From Lactarius indigo (Eukaryota > Basidiomycota > Agaricomycetes > Russulales > Russulaceae), in NCBI GenBank assembly GCA_025766275.1, contig JAFKAC010000045.1, forward strand, positions 310,001 to 374,000: a DNA stretch of 64,000 nt, read 5' to 3'. Every line of letters begins with the position of its first letter. The stretch's first letter is position 1. Of the stretch, positions 52,230-61,761 are shown one piece after another. The notes beneath the pieces were generated by a model, which worked only from the letters and a program-made list of their open reading frames with translations, searched no databases and had not been told where the DNA came from. Both the position numbers and the translations under genes were made by a program.

Positions 52230-52833
52230 TGTTGATAAGTGACCCTTGCGCACTTAGCGGCTCATACGGACAGAACTTGCAGCATGGACTGCTGTAGATT
52301 AGATATACAGGACTTGTAGATTAGATACTTTTTGATCTGTACAATCTATTACTTATCATTGCGTCACCTATGACATCATGTACTATGACATCATGCGGAC
52401 TCCTCTGGACTTGTCATTGTACTACGTCTTTGTTCTTTCTTTAGATATATCTTTATTGTGATGTCATTATGATATCATCTTGGTCTGGACACTTCTTGTT
52501 CTATACGCCTTGTTCTTCATATGCACACTCCTTTGTAGAACAATGCGCTCCTTGTATTCTGTGACCTATAGTTACTTTCCTTGTATTAGTGTCACGCCTC
52601 TGTACAGTATAAGTAGACTGCTTGTACGCCCTGGTCCACATCAGTTCTCTCACTGCTGTGTGCCAGGTATGTCTTCACTTCTGTAATACTATTATCAGTT
52701 CTCTCACTGCTGTGTGCCAGAACCTTTGCTTTACCTTGCTTGACTTCCCTGTTGCTGCTTCCAGCCACCCTGACCTATCTCACCACAGTCTCCTTGTCAC
52801 TGTGAGTATGTCATTCTTGTGTGCTGTTCATCA
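52230..52833 (+). mobile_element. Copia-family solo LTR inside the transposon's second gene
   Basis: 604 bp, TGTTGATAAG to TGTTCATCA, with target duplication AGCGT (52225-52229 and 52834-52838). The start motif is duplicated at 52640-52666 and 52694-52720, with a 54-base GT-AG segment 52667-52720. Confidence 0.95.
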
Positions 52834-53352
52834 AGCGTTGCCTCGAGTGAGGCAAAAAGTGTCTTCAAGGGACACAGTGCGATGAGCTGGGACGAGCTTC
52901 AGATGGAAGTAATGAAGCGCCTTCGTGACGCCGTATTACCAGTACAGTTGGGGTATAAGTTATCCGGGGATCTTGGTAAGATGTCATACTTGAGTAGTGA
53001 GGACGAGTGGGAAGCCGCACTCACCCGTCTGAACGCAAAAATAATCGTGGCCTGTAAGAATGCAGTGAGCGTTGAAATCCAGAACTTGGTGAGGAATTCT
53101 TGCTCCCAGTGGCCGTGTTACTGATTGTTTGTAGACAAAGGCACCGTCAAAGGCGCCAAAGGCATCAGGTAGCAGGGGAAAACGTAGGCGCGAGGACGAC
53201 GTCCCTCCACCTGTGAACGCCAAACAGGGGGCGGTGTATCAAGCATACAAAGAGTTAGAAATTGCCCTCAGATGTGAAGCCCATAGGGGCCATTGTTATG
53301 TCGACCATTTGGGTGGACGCGACAACCACAAACACCTAGATCACAAGGCGAT

Positions 53353-53881
53353 TGTAACGCCGTCACGACGTTAGCTCGACTTGAGCGCGAATCGCGGTAA
53401 CAACTTTGCGGTATGTCGGTCTGCTGGCTTGAAGACACGGAGGTCCAAGTCCTTGCCTTAGTGAATACGCGGAGGTACACCGGCAAGCTCGATAGCCTGG
53501 TCACGAATGGAATCGGACAACCCTTGAACAACAGAGGGAAAGCGGAAGAGAAGAAGAGAAGAAACAAGTGACGATTCAAGAAGACCAAGATGGCGTATCT
53601 TGGTCTTCGCAAGACAGATTAAATACAAGTCGAGCAGGCTTTCAAGCGCTGCTATGAGTCACAGTATGGTAGCATCCAACGTATCACATAAGTAGCTCAA
53701 ATCCTAATACTACTACTACTAGTATTAGTGGCGTAGTCCTCAGTCAGCAATCATCGCGCAATCTCCTATCGTACTCGTATCGCCTATCGTAAGTCCGCAA
53801 CTAGTCTACCTTACCGCCGTAGTTGCAACCGGTACAGTAAGGGTCCCACATCGTATAGTCCATACAAGCAGAAACGTGACA
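53353..53881 (-). mobile_element. Gypsy-B-family solo LTR inside the transposon's second gene
   Basis: 529 bp in reverse orientation, TGTAACGCCG to GAAACGTGACA, with target duplication GCGAT (53348-53352 and 53882-53886). Its minus strand contains ATCTTGGTCTT, as in gypsy-C. Splitting the host gene here keeps the reading frame once one GCGAT is removed. Confidence 0.95.
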
Positions 53882-54810
53882 GCGATGACATTTTGGGCAA
53901 AAAAAATTGTGAGTGACTATGGCGGACAATGTTATGCTGTACTCATGTATGCTGGTATAGACACTCAATGAGGCGAGGATCGACTTGCCCCCAAACCTGA
54001 AACCGTTTGACCGGCTACCCACTAGCAAGAGAGCCCGCAATTCGCATGGTGTACCCGAGGTTTATGTCGCAGTGAACATCGCATCGCCAGGGTCTACAGC
54101 GGGGGCATCAGTAACATCGGTGACATCGGAGACTCACCCAGCTACTCCGAGTCGTCAGCGTCCCACGTCGATGCCCAACCCCGCAACCCCCACCCCAATT
54201 GACCTACCCGTCTGTCTCCTCCTGGAGCTGATGGATATCCATGACCCATCTCTGACCTTCGACTATGTTGATATGGAGTCGGAGCTTGTTGACTTTGGTA
54301 TGAGCACCGTGATGGAGGTGTATGAGATGCACCAGGTATTGCTGGAGACAGTGGGGGGTCTTGGGAAGGAAGGCGCACGTAGTCTTCATGCGTACGTGAA
54401 GAAGTGGCTGTTGCCACTGATGCGACCGAATGGGGAAGGTCACGGTGTCACAGTGGGTGACAGGCAGGAGGTGGCAGTCGAGGACAAGGTCGAGGACGTT
54501 GAGGTTGTTGAGGTGGTCGGTCCAAGTCGTGTCCCACGCGATAGGAAGGGTAAAGGATGGATGCTGAAAGAAGAGAGTCACGAGGCTATTTTCATATGGT
54601 CAAGTGACGAGGAGGAGGGAGAACAGGAGAGGCAAAGGTGGGTGAAGGACGAAAACTGTGACCCGTTTGACATGGAGAATAAGTGGGCGGCTACTGAGGC
54701 CACATTCGTCGAGTAGACGACCACCAAGATACCCATAGCACACAACCACAACACACGTACTAATTGCATAGATTGTGACAAAGGAGGCAATACACTAGTG
54801 AACTGAACGA

Positions 54811-55937
54811 CTACACAATATATTCGCTGTGCTGGTACCAACCGAAAGCGTCCTCCAGCATCACACTATAGATTGCCTCCCAAATCACCTTATACGGATC
54901 CACGCCGATACCCTCAATCTCACCAAGAATGTAATCATGATTGGCACGTAGCCACGCCTTGATGGAGGAGAACGCCTCCTCAATAGGGTTCAGGTTGGGT
55001 GAGTAAGGGGGGAGATAGATGAGACGCATGCCGCGTTCCTCAATCATCTCTCGGACCCCATCGACCTTGTGTATCGCCGCGTTATCCATTACAAGAACTG
55101 AGTTGGGCAGTGGGTATGGCTGCATGCGGTCGAGCAGCCCTTCGATGAAAGATTGGAAGTCGGCTCCAGTTATCACGTGGTCAAAGACATCAGCATGAAG
55201 GATGCCATCGAGGGACAGCGTGGGAAGGATAGAATACCTGTGGAAGTTAGACAATACAGCCTCGGAAAACACAACAATTACTTACCGTGTACCCCGTACA
55301 AAAAATTCTCAGCGACGTGCACAGTCTCCCTGTTGAGCCCACGCAAAAGAACGCCTCAGAGTCATTCGATTGAATGAGCTCTCGTCTGCAAAAACCAGTT
55401 GGTGGGCTTTGTAGTGCTCGCCAATGAGCACTTTGTAGGCGATGCGTTCATCCTCATTTTGCTCAATGGCTGGCTGTGTGATCTGTCGACTTTCAAGTTC
55501 CAGTGATTCTGGGGGTTATCATCAAGTCACTTACTGTCTTCATAGTGTATCCCATTCGCCGGAGCGTCCTCCAAATTGTTGCAGTCAAGACCTCAATTTC
55601 AGTGACCCTGAAGAGCTGTGTCTGCAATTCCTCGAGTGAGATGTCGGGTTGCCGCAGTATACAGCCCTCAATAAACTGAGGACCATAGTCAGTGCGGTGT
55701 CGCAACAAAAAGAAAAGAACGAATGTGTGAATCAAGACCATCAAGGAGACGTGGCCGACCTGGGCATACTGGTATCCGAACCACTTCACCTGTTGCAAGG
55801 TACGTCGCCCTCAACCGTCTCATAGATCGCTCACTGATGCCCAGATACTCTTCTATCTCAGCATCAGATACCCCTTGATGAGACATGTGCAAGGCCACCT
55901 CCTTGATTTCTTGAGAAAAGTGACGACGATTGCGCAT
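54811..55937 (-). pseudogene. DD34E transposase of the mariner-type element, with a nonsense codon
   Basis: The gene starts at ATG 55937 (MRNRRHFSQEIKEVA). It has a helix-turn-helix start (DAEIEEYLGISERSMRRLRA) and GRPRLLDG. The next exon-like part is 55675-55535 (DISLEELQTQLFRV, IWRTLRRMGYTMKT), then 55473-55286, then 55237 to the stop at 54811. The catalytic residues are visible: Asp in VFADESSFN, Asp in LVMDNAAIHK, and Glu in NLNPIEEAF with 34 residues between, i.e. DD34E as in Tc1. Two defects are seen. A TGA at 55309-55311 in CARR-stop-EFFVRGT sits where relatives have arginine. The frame between GRPRLLDG and FIEGC also cannot be joined with canonical splice sites. The last intron (55285-55238) is canonical. 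This copy is probably inactive. Confidence 0.85.
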
Positions 55938-56045
55938 TGACAGTGATGGGAAGTGGGGCGATGGGGGGAAAAGAAAAAAAAAAAAGATAAGCCTTATTTT
56001 TTTTCGATTGGATCTCAGATAACTGGTTATCCTTGACCTCCGCTC

Positions 56046-56100
56046 ACTCAGCCCGCTAGTAGCTTTTCCGAAAATCGGACTATCGATATGAAAACGGCTG
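56046..56100 (-). repeat. Right terminal inverted repeat of the mariner-type element
   Basis: 55 bases, identical to the reverse complement of 51404-51458. Followed by TA at 56101. Confidence 0.95.
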
Positions 56101-56202
56101 TAAAGCCCACGCGTATCTGTATAAGTAGTCGTTTCAGAAGACCAAGACTCTCCATCTTGGTCTTCTTCAATCCACCTTCTTGACTCGTCTTTCGCTTGCA
56201 CT

Positions 56203-56816
56203 TGTTGATAAGTGACCCTTGCGCACTTAGCGGCTCTAACGGACCGGACTAACAGATATGGACTGCTGTAGATAAATTAGGACCGCTTTAGATTAGATTT
56301 GATTTGATCTGTACAATCTAGAACTTCTATGACATCACTGTACAATGACATCATATGGACTACTCCGGACTCTTCATTGTACTCCTTCCTTTGTTCTCTT
56401 TCTAGCGTTATCTTTATTGTGATGTCACTATGATATCATCTTAGTCTGGACTTTCTTTGTTTTGCGCTCCTTGTTCTCCATTAGCACACTCCTTTGTCCC
56501 ACATGTAGAACAATGTCTCTTGTATTGTGTGACTCTATGTTACTTCCCTTGTAGTAGTGTCACTCCCCTGTATAGTATAAGTAGTAGGCTTGTACGCTCC
56601 TGGTCCACATCAGTTTCTCACTGCTCTGTGTGCCAGGTATGTCCTATCCCTTCAATTGTAATATCAGTTTCTCACTGCTCTGTGTGCCAGACTTCCACTT
56701 TGCTTCACTCTGCTTGACACTCCTGTGCTGCTTCCAGTCACCCTCTATATCTCACCACAGACTTCCTAGCCCTCTGTGAGTATAGTTCCTATGTGTCTGT
56801 TCATCAGCACTAGTCC
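56203..56816 (+). mobile_element. Copia-family solo LTR in the gypsy-C 5' LTR
   Basis: 614 bp with target duplication GCACT (56198-56202 and 56817-56821). The start motif is duplicated at 56609-56636 and 56663-56690, identical to each other, with a 54-base GT-AG segment at 56637-56690. Confidence 0.95.
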
Positions 56817-57005
56817 CTGACTAAGTGTGCCTCTACTCCTATCCACCAAGGGATAGCACTTCTTCATCTTCGCTGCAGCGTGTGCCCATGTGCCCCTGTT
56901 CAGCTTGCGTTGGGTTGATACCAGATCCCCATTCGCCTAGACTTTCACTAAGTCGATTACGCCTATCCAGAGTCCAAGTCGGACTAACGCCGGTGGAGCG
57001 TAACA

Positions 57006-57018
57006 TTAAGACCAAGAT
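57006..57018 (+). other. Gypsy-C self-priming primer-binding site
   Basis: TTAAGACCAAGAT follows the LTR. AAGACCAAGAT (57008-57018) is the exact reverse complement of ATCTTGGTCTT at 56154-56164, 34 bases after a TATA box, i.e. the predicted RNA 5' end. Confidence 0.7.
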
Positions 57019-58987
57019 CTTCATTGTGGCGTACTTGACTAGAGACCAGTGGACGTCCTTCCGTCCCTATCACATCAAACGGCGCGGAGATCGCAACGTA
57101 CCAACAAGGTTCCTGGGAGCAGCTCAGTGGAGAGAACGAGGAGAAGACACTGGATACTTCATAGAGTTTAACGGTCCTAACCGTTTCTGACCCGTTGAGT
57201 TCAATTTCGAACACCTCTGTTGGACCGAAGTTACTTGGAACCCCATAGATCATCGCTGGGACATCGTACGACCAGCAGGACGAAATTACAACTGCGATAT
57301 CGACGCACGAGAACTAAACAGCCATGCAGACTATGGTCCTATTGACAGACAAGCACAAGAACATACCAACGAAGGAATCAGCGGAGACGAAACCTCTGGA
57401 AGTCAACACTCTCCAAGCGGGAGAACCACACCAGCAGAGGATGCAAGCCTAGGAGCCATTGGAGATCACATCATACAACAAACTGAGTCCTTAACTATCC
57501 ACCAGCCTGAGCCGGAGATAATCCATGTTCACAGCCCAGCAGTCGCTATGGCAACCGCCACCATCACACAAGAAGAAATACAACTTACCACTGAGGCAAG
57601 GGATCAAATAGCCCTAGTAGAACAGAGACGCATCGCAGAAGAATCACGAGCCAATTTGGTTCCCATCAACCCATATACCAGCCACAGAATGACCAATGAC
57701 GACGTAGCAATCCATCGTGCCATTGGGCCAGATGTAGCGGACCCCCCTAGTGGTGGAGGAGGACCCCCTGGCGACTTACCAGGAGGGGGACCCCCACCCA
57801 GAGGACCTGGATTTGGAGGGTTCCCTGGAGGATTCCCAGGAGGACCACCAGGAGGAGGACATCCCAGAGGAGGATTACCAGGTGCAGGTCTCATCGTTCC
57901 CCCTCCAAATAGTAAACTAGCTGGCGAAGCACCCACAGTATTTGACGGAGAATGCGCGAAAGTTGAAGCGTTTCTCACTCAATGGCACGTCTACTGGGGC
58001 ATGAATGCAGACGAAGGCATCATGGCCACGCCATACCGACGAGCCCTCCTCTTTCTATCATACATCAAGGGTGTCAATGTCAGTGAATGGGTGCTGGCAA
58101 TGCTTACCTGGCTCAATGGCCAGATACAAACAGGAATACCCCGGACAAGTGAAGGACTATGGAACGAAGTCACGCACAGCTTCATGCAGTGTTTCAGAAA
58201 CACGATGGAACAAGAACAAGCCCAATACAAATTAAAAAAGGGGCTTAAAATGATTGGAGGCAATCTAGATGAGTATTGCACCCAATTCGAACAACTAGTG
58301 CGAAGCGCACATTATCAGCTTGATGACCCCCAGACACTCGACCTATTCGCAAGCGGATTACCCACCGACTTGTACTCCAAAGTATACACCCTCGACTCCC
58401 CACAGAACTATCGCGAGTGGAAAGAAGCGGCCACGACCCGCCAACAACAATACATGCATCTCAAAGCCATGCTTAACAAGGGAGCACCGCAAAAACAAGA
58501 GAGATTGCAAGCGCAATGACAACGCCCTTGGCAAGGGCCACCAAGAAGCTCCTGGCAACCCAGGAACCTCCCCCGAGATCCGAATGCAATGGACACGTCC
58601 GCAGATCGCATTCGAGGGCGGCTGACAGGAGCTGAAGATATACTCGCTCCTCGCCCCCCATACCGACCAAGGGGAGGATTCCTACAGAGAGGGGGAGGAC
58701 GTAATAATCAAAGGCCAGTCATGTGTTATAATTGTGGAAAGGATGGACACATGGCCTGCGATTGCAGACAACCACGAAGAGATTATCAACCTCAGGCATC
58801 AACTAGTCGATACATTGATATCGACTATCATCAACAAGAACCCGAAGTCACTACTAGAGCAGTTCACGACGTACCCCCACAACAACGTGCCACCAACTGG
58901 CTTAACGGAGTAGCAGGAGAATCAGACGATGTAAAAGATATCATCCTCCAACAATTATGGAAAAAGGAGGGTTTTCAGGACGCCTGA
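57019..58987 (+). pseudogene. Gypsy-C gag with two nonsense codons
   Basis: One frame runs from the leader to the TGA at 58985-58987, interrupted by TGA at 57188-57190 and 58517-58519. At the first, the parallel codon in gypsy-B3 is AGA. The uninterrupted middle, 57548-58519, has 323 codons. The N-terminal part has TRDQWTSFRPYHIKRRGD and ELNSHADYGPIDRQ. A Gly/Pro-rich linker (about 57750-57890) precedes the capsid-like core with NEVTHSFMQCFRNTMEQEQA, NLDEYCTQFEQLVRSAHYQL and DPQTLDLFASGLPTDLYSK. After the second TGA the frame contains the CCHC knuckle CYNCGKDGHMACDC. No ATG precedes TRDQW, so the start is unclear, as in gypsy-B3. The gene overlaps pol in the -1 frame at a slippery heptamer. 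Confidence 0.85.
58969..58975 (+). other. Gypsy-C gag-pol -1 frameshift heptamer
   Basis: GGGTTTT lies in gag phase as G GGT TTT, the X XXY YYZ form of a -1 slippery site, six bases before the last sense codons of gag. The protease frame is the -1 frame and is open across this point. Confidence 0.6.
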
Positions 58988-61157
58988 ACCCATCGGCCTG
59001 GGTGAGGGCAGTCAATTGTAACAGTGTAATCATGACTCGCTACCGTTCAATGAGAGTTCCAGTATCGATTCGCACCAGTTACGCAATGGCCGACATACGA
59101 GCATTAGTCGATTCAGGAGCAACCCATTGCTTCATGAGACCATCCTTTGTCAAGAGGATGGGGTTCGGGACCAAACCGCTAGACGTCCCAAAAAAAATAT
59201 GGAATATAGACAATACGGAAAACAAGTCAGGGTGTATCACCCATTATGTTGATGTAGATGTGCAAACTAAAGGGATTAACAAGGAGATACGCTTCCTCAT
59301 CACGGACATAGGGGATGAAGACGTCGTATTGGGATATCCATGGCTTGCCATATACGACCCTCACATTAAATGGTCACAAGCAGCTATACATGAAGCGATG
59401 CTCCCCATCGTCATCCGGTCAGTAAATCCCCGTATCGAACAAATTACACCCGTAGTGGCAGCCTCCTCAGTACAGGACGATGAGTATGAAATTGTACACT
59501 CCTGCGTCATCACCGACGAACGACAACAACAATTTGAGGAGGACTGTCAAATCAGGGCAACAGCCACGGATCTCGCCATCACTGCCCACCAATACGTCAC
59601 TAAAGCTGAGTTACCCCCCGAATATCAAGAATTTGAACGCCTCTTCAGTGAGGAAGCGTCGGACAGGTTTCCTCCCAGTAGACCCTGGGATCATGCGATT
59701 GAATTCAAACCAGGAACAGCTGACGCCATCGACTGCAAAATATACCCAATGACTCAAGAAGAAGACAAGAAGTTACGAGAATGGATAGACGAACAGCTGA
59801 AGAAGGGATATATAAGGCCTTCCAAATCCCCGTATGCCTCGTCTTTCTTCTTCGTCAAAAAAAGGATGGAAAACTATGGCCAGTGCAAGACTATTGGAAA
59901 ATCAACGCAGTTACCATTCGCAATCAATACCCCCTTCCTCTCATTTCCGACCTCATCACTGACCTAAGCAACGCCCACATTTATACCAAGCTTGACGTCA
60001 GGTGGGGGTATAACAACATACACATCAAGGAGGGAGATGAAGAAAAAGCGGCATTTAAAACGTGATACAGATTATTCGAACCTACGGTGATGTTTTTCGG
60101 CCTAACCAACTCCCCTGCAACGTTCCAGACCATGATGAACTTCATATTTAGAGACATCATAGCAAAACATGAAGCACGTGGAACAGTTATCAGGGTTTAC
60201 ATGGACGACATTGGCATCGCTACTGGACTCAAACACTCACTAAACGATCACATTGAAGCAGTCAAAGACATCCTCCACGTATCTGCGGAGCACGACCTCT
60301 ACTACAAGCTCGAAAAATGCCTCTTCCACTCCCCGTGCATGGATTACCTGGGGGTAATCCTTGAAAAGGGGGTGACACGTATGGACCCTGTTAAAATTTC
60401 CAGCATCAAGGACTGGCCTACACCAACCAAAGTTAAGGACGTCCGTTCTTTTCTTGGATTTTGCAACTTCTACCAACCTTTTATACGAGGCTTCACAACC
60501 AAGGCACGACCACTTAACAAACTCACACGAAAAGACACCGAATGGCACTGGGGAACCGAAGAAGAAAAGGCATTCCAAGACCTTAAAACCCTTGTCACCA
60601 GCGAACCTGTCCTAGCACATCCCAATCTCACCCAACAATTCGAGTTGGAGGTCGATGCATCGGGTTTTGCGACCGGAGCAGTCCTCCTTCAGCGCAAAGG
60701 AGATGGCAAACGGCACCCCATCGGGTATTACTCATCCACTCTCAATGAAGCAGAATGGAACTATGACATCTACGACCTCGAACTCCTGGCAATTGTCAAA
60801 GCCTTCCACCATTGGAGGCCTCTCTTAGCAGGCTCCCCCCACAAAATCAAAGTCTTTTCTGACCATCTCAACCTACAATACTGGAAATCGCTGCAGAAGA
60901 TCAGCAGACGCGTTGCCAGGGAAGTACTCGAACTGTCAGAGTACGACTTTGAGATTCACCACATCAAGGGAACTTCCAATGGACGTGCCGACGCACTGTC
61001 ACAAAGACCAGACTACGACCAAGGAGAAAATGACAACGAAGGGATAACAGTGCTACCGGAAAGTGTCTTCATACGTGCCAATACTCTGGAGGAACCACAA
61101 AATCCCCACGGAAGACCTGAAATCCTACCAGTAGAAATGATCCCGGAACACCCCATT

Positions 61158-61761
61158 TGTTGATAAGTGACCCTTGCGCACTTAGCGGCTCTAACAGACC
61201 GGACTTACAGATATGGACTACTGTAGATTAATTAGGACCGCTTTAGATTAGATTTGATTTGATCTGTACAATCTAGAACTTCTATGACATCACTGTACAA
61301 TGACATCATATGGACTACCCCGGACTCTTCATTGTACTCCTTCCTTTGTTCTCTTTCTGGCGTTATCTTTATTGTGATGTCACTATGATATCATCTTAGT
61401 CTGGACTCTCTTTGTTTTTGCACTCCTTGTTCTCCATTAGCACACTCCTTTGTCCCACATGTAGAACAATGTCTCTTGTATTGTGTGACTCTATGTTACT
61501 TCTCTTGTAGTAGTGTCACTCCCCTGTATAGTATAAGTAGTAGGCTTGTACGCTCCTGGTCCACATCAGTTCCTCACTGCTCTGTGTGCCAGGTATGTCT
61601 TATCCCCTCAATTGTATAATCAGTTCCTCACTGCTCTGTGTGCCAGACACCTCTTGCTTCCACTGCTTGACTTCCTGTTTGCTGCTTCCAGCCACCCAGC
61701 TTATCTCACCACAGTCTTCTTTGTTCACTGTGAGTATGCTACCTTTGTGTGCTGTTCATCA
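61158..61761 (+). mobile_element. Copia-family solo LTR in gypsy-C pol
   Basis: 604 bp with target duplication CCATT (61153-61157 and 61762-61766), between RNase H and integrase. TATAAG at 61532 lies 33 bases before the first copy of the motif (61565-61592). The second copy is 61619-61646, identical, and the GT-AG segment 61593-61646 is 54 bases. Confidence 0.95.

Larger units (their letters stand above)
51778..54716 (+). pseudogene. Second gene of the mariner-type transposon, split by two solo LTRs
   Basis: The frame starts at ATG 51778 with a Pro/His/Tyr-rich region (about residues 1-120, PP-rich) and ends at 52229 in EFDVSV, where a copia LTR intervenes. With the AGCGT duplication removed, the frame continues at 52839 without loss (WDELQMEVMKRLRDAVLP, MSYLSSEDEWEAALTRLNAK). 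It is spliced at 53088/53135 and reads RRREDDVPPP, then RCEAHRGHCYVDH and HKHLDHKA to 53352. A second solo LTR interrupts there. It continues at 53887 (TFWAKKI), is spliced at 53908/53961, and goes on through LPPNLKPFDRLP to an acidic C-terminus ending at TAG 54714-54716. The first part after the LTR resembles a PB1-like fold (inference). The Cys/His segment followed by FWAKKI resembles hypothetical proteins widespread in mushroom genomes. Its function is unknown; it may assist transposition. Confidence 0.75.
51404..56100. mobile_element. Two-gene Tc1/mariner-type transposon
   Basis: Perfect 55-base terminal inverted repeats (51404-51458 and 56046-56100) begin CAGCCGTTTT. TA flanks both sides (51402-51403 and 56101-56102), the target duplication of Tc1/mariner elements. 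The minus-strand gene next to the right end encodes a DD34E transposase. A second, larger plus-strand gene starts near the left end, and the two are convergent. After removal of the two nested LTRs the element would be about 3.55 kb, still large for this superfamily. Confidence 0.9.
51219..57005 (+). repeat. Gypsy-C 5' LTR in three pieces
   Basis: The pieces are 51219-51403, 56103-56202 and 56822-57005. The joint GCGGCGCTT-TA-AAGCCC across the mariner insertion matches GCAGCGCTTGAAAGCC in the gypsy-B2 LTR, which confirms continuity. A TATAAG box at 56120 lies 34 bases before ATCTTGGTCTT (56154-56164). Confidence 0.8.

Noticed and set aside
56825..57190. Separate gene of 121 codons before gypsy-C gag
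   Set aside because: It is the LTR end plus the first part of gag read up to a TGA; the parallel gypsy-B3 frame continues past that codon.
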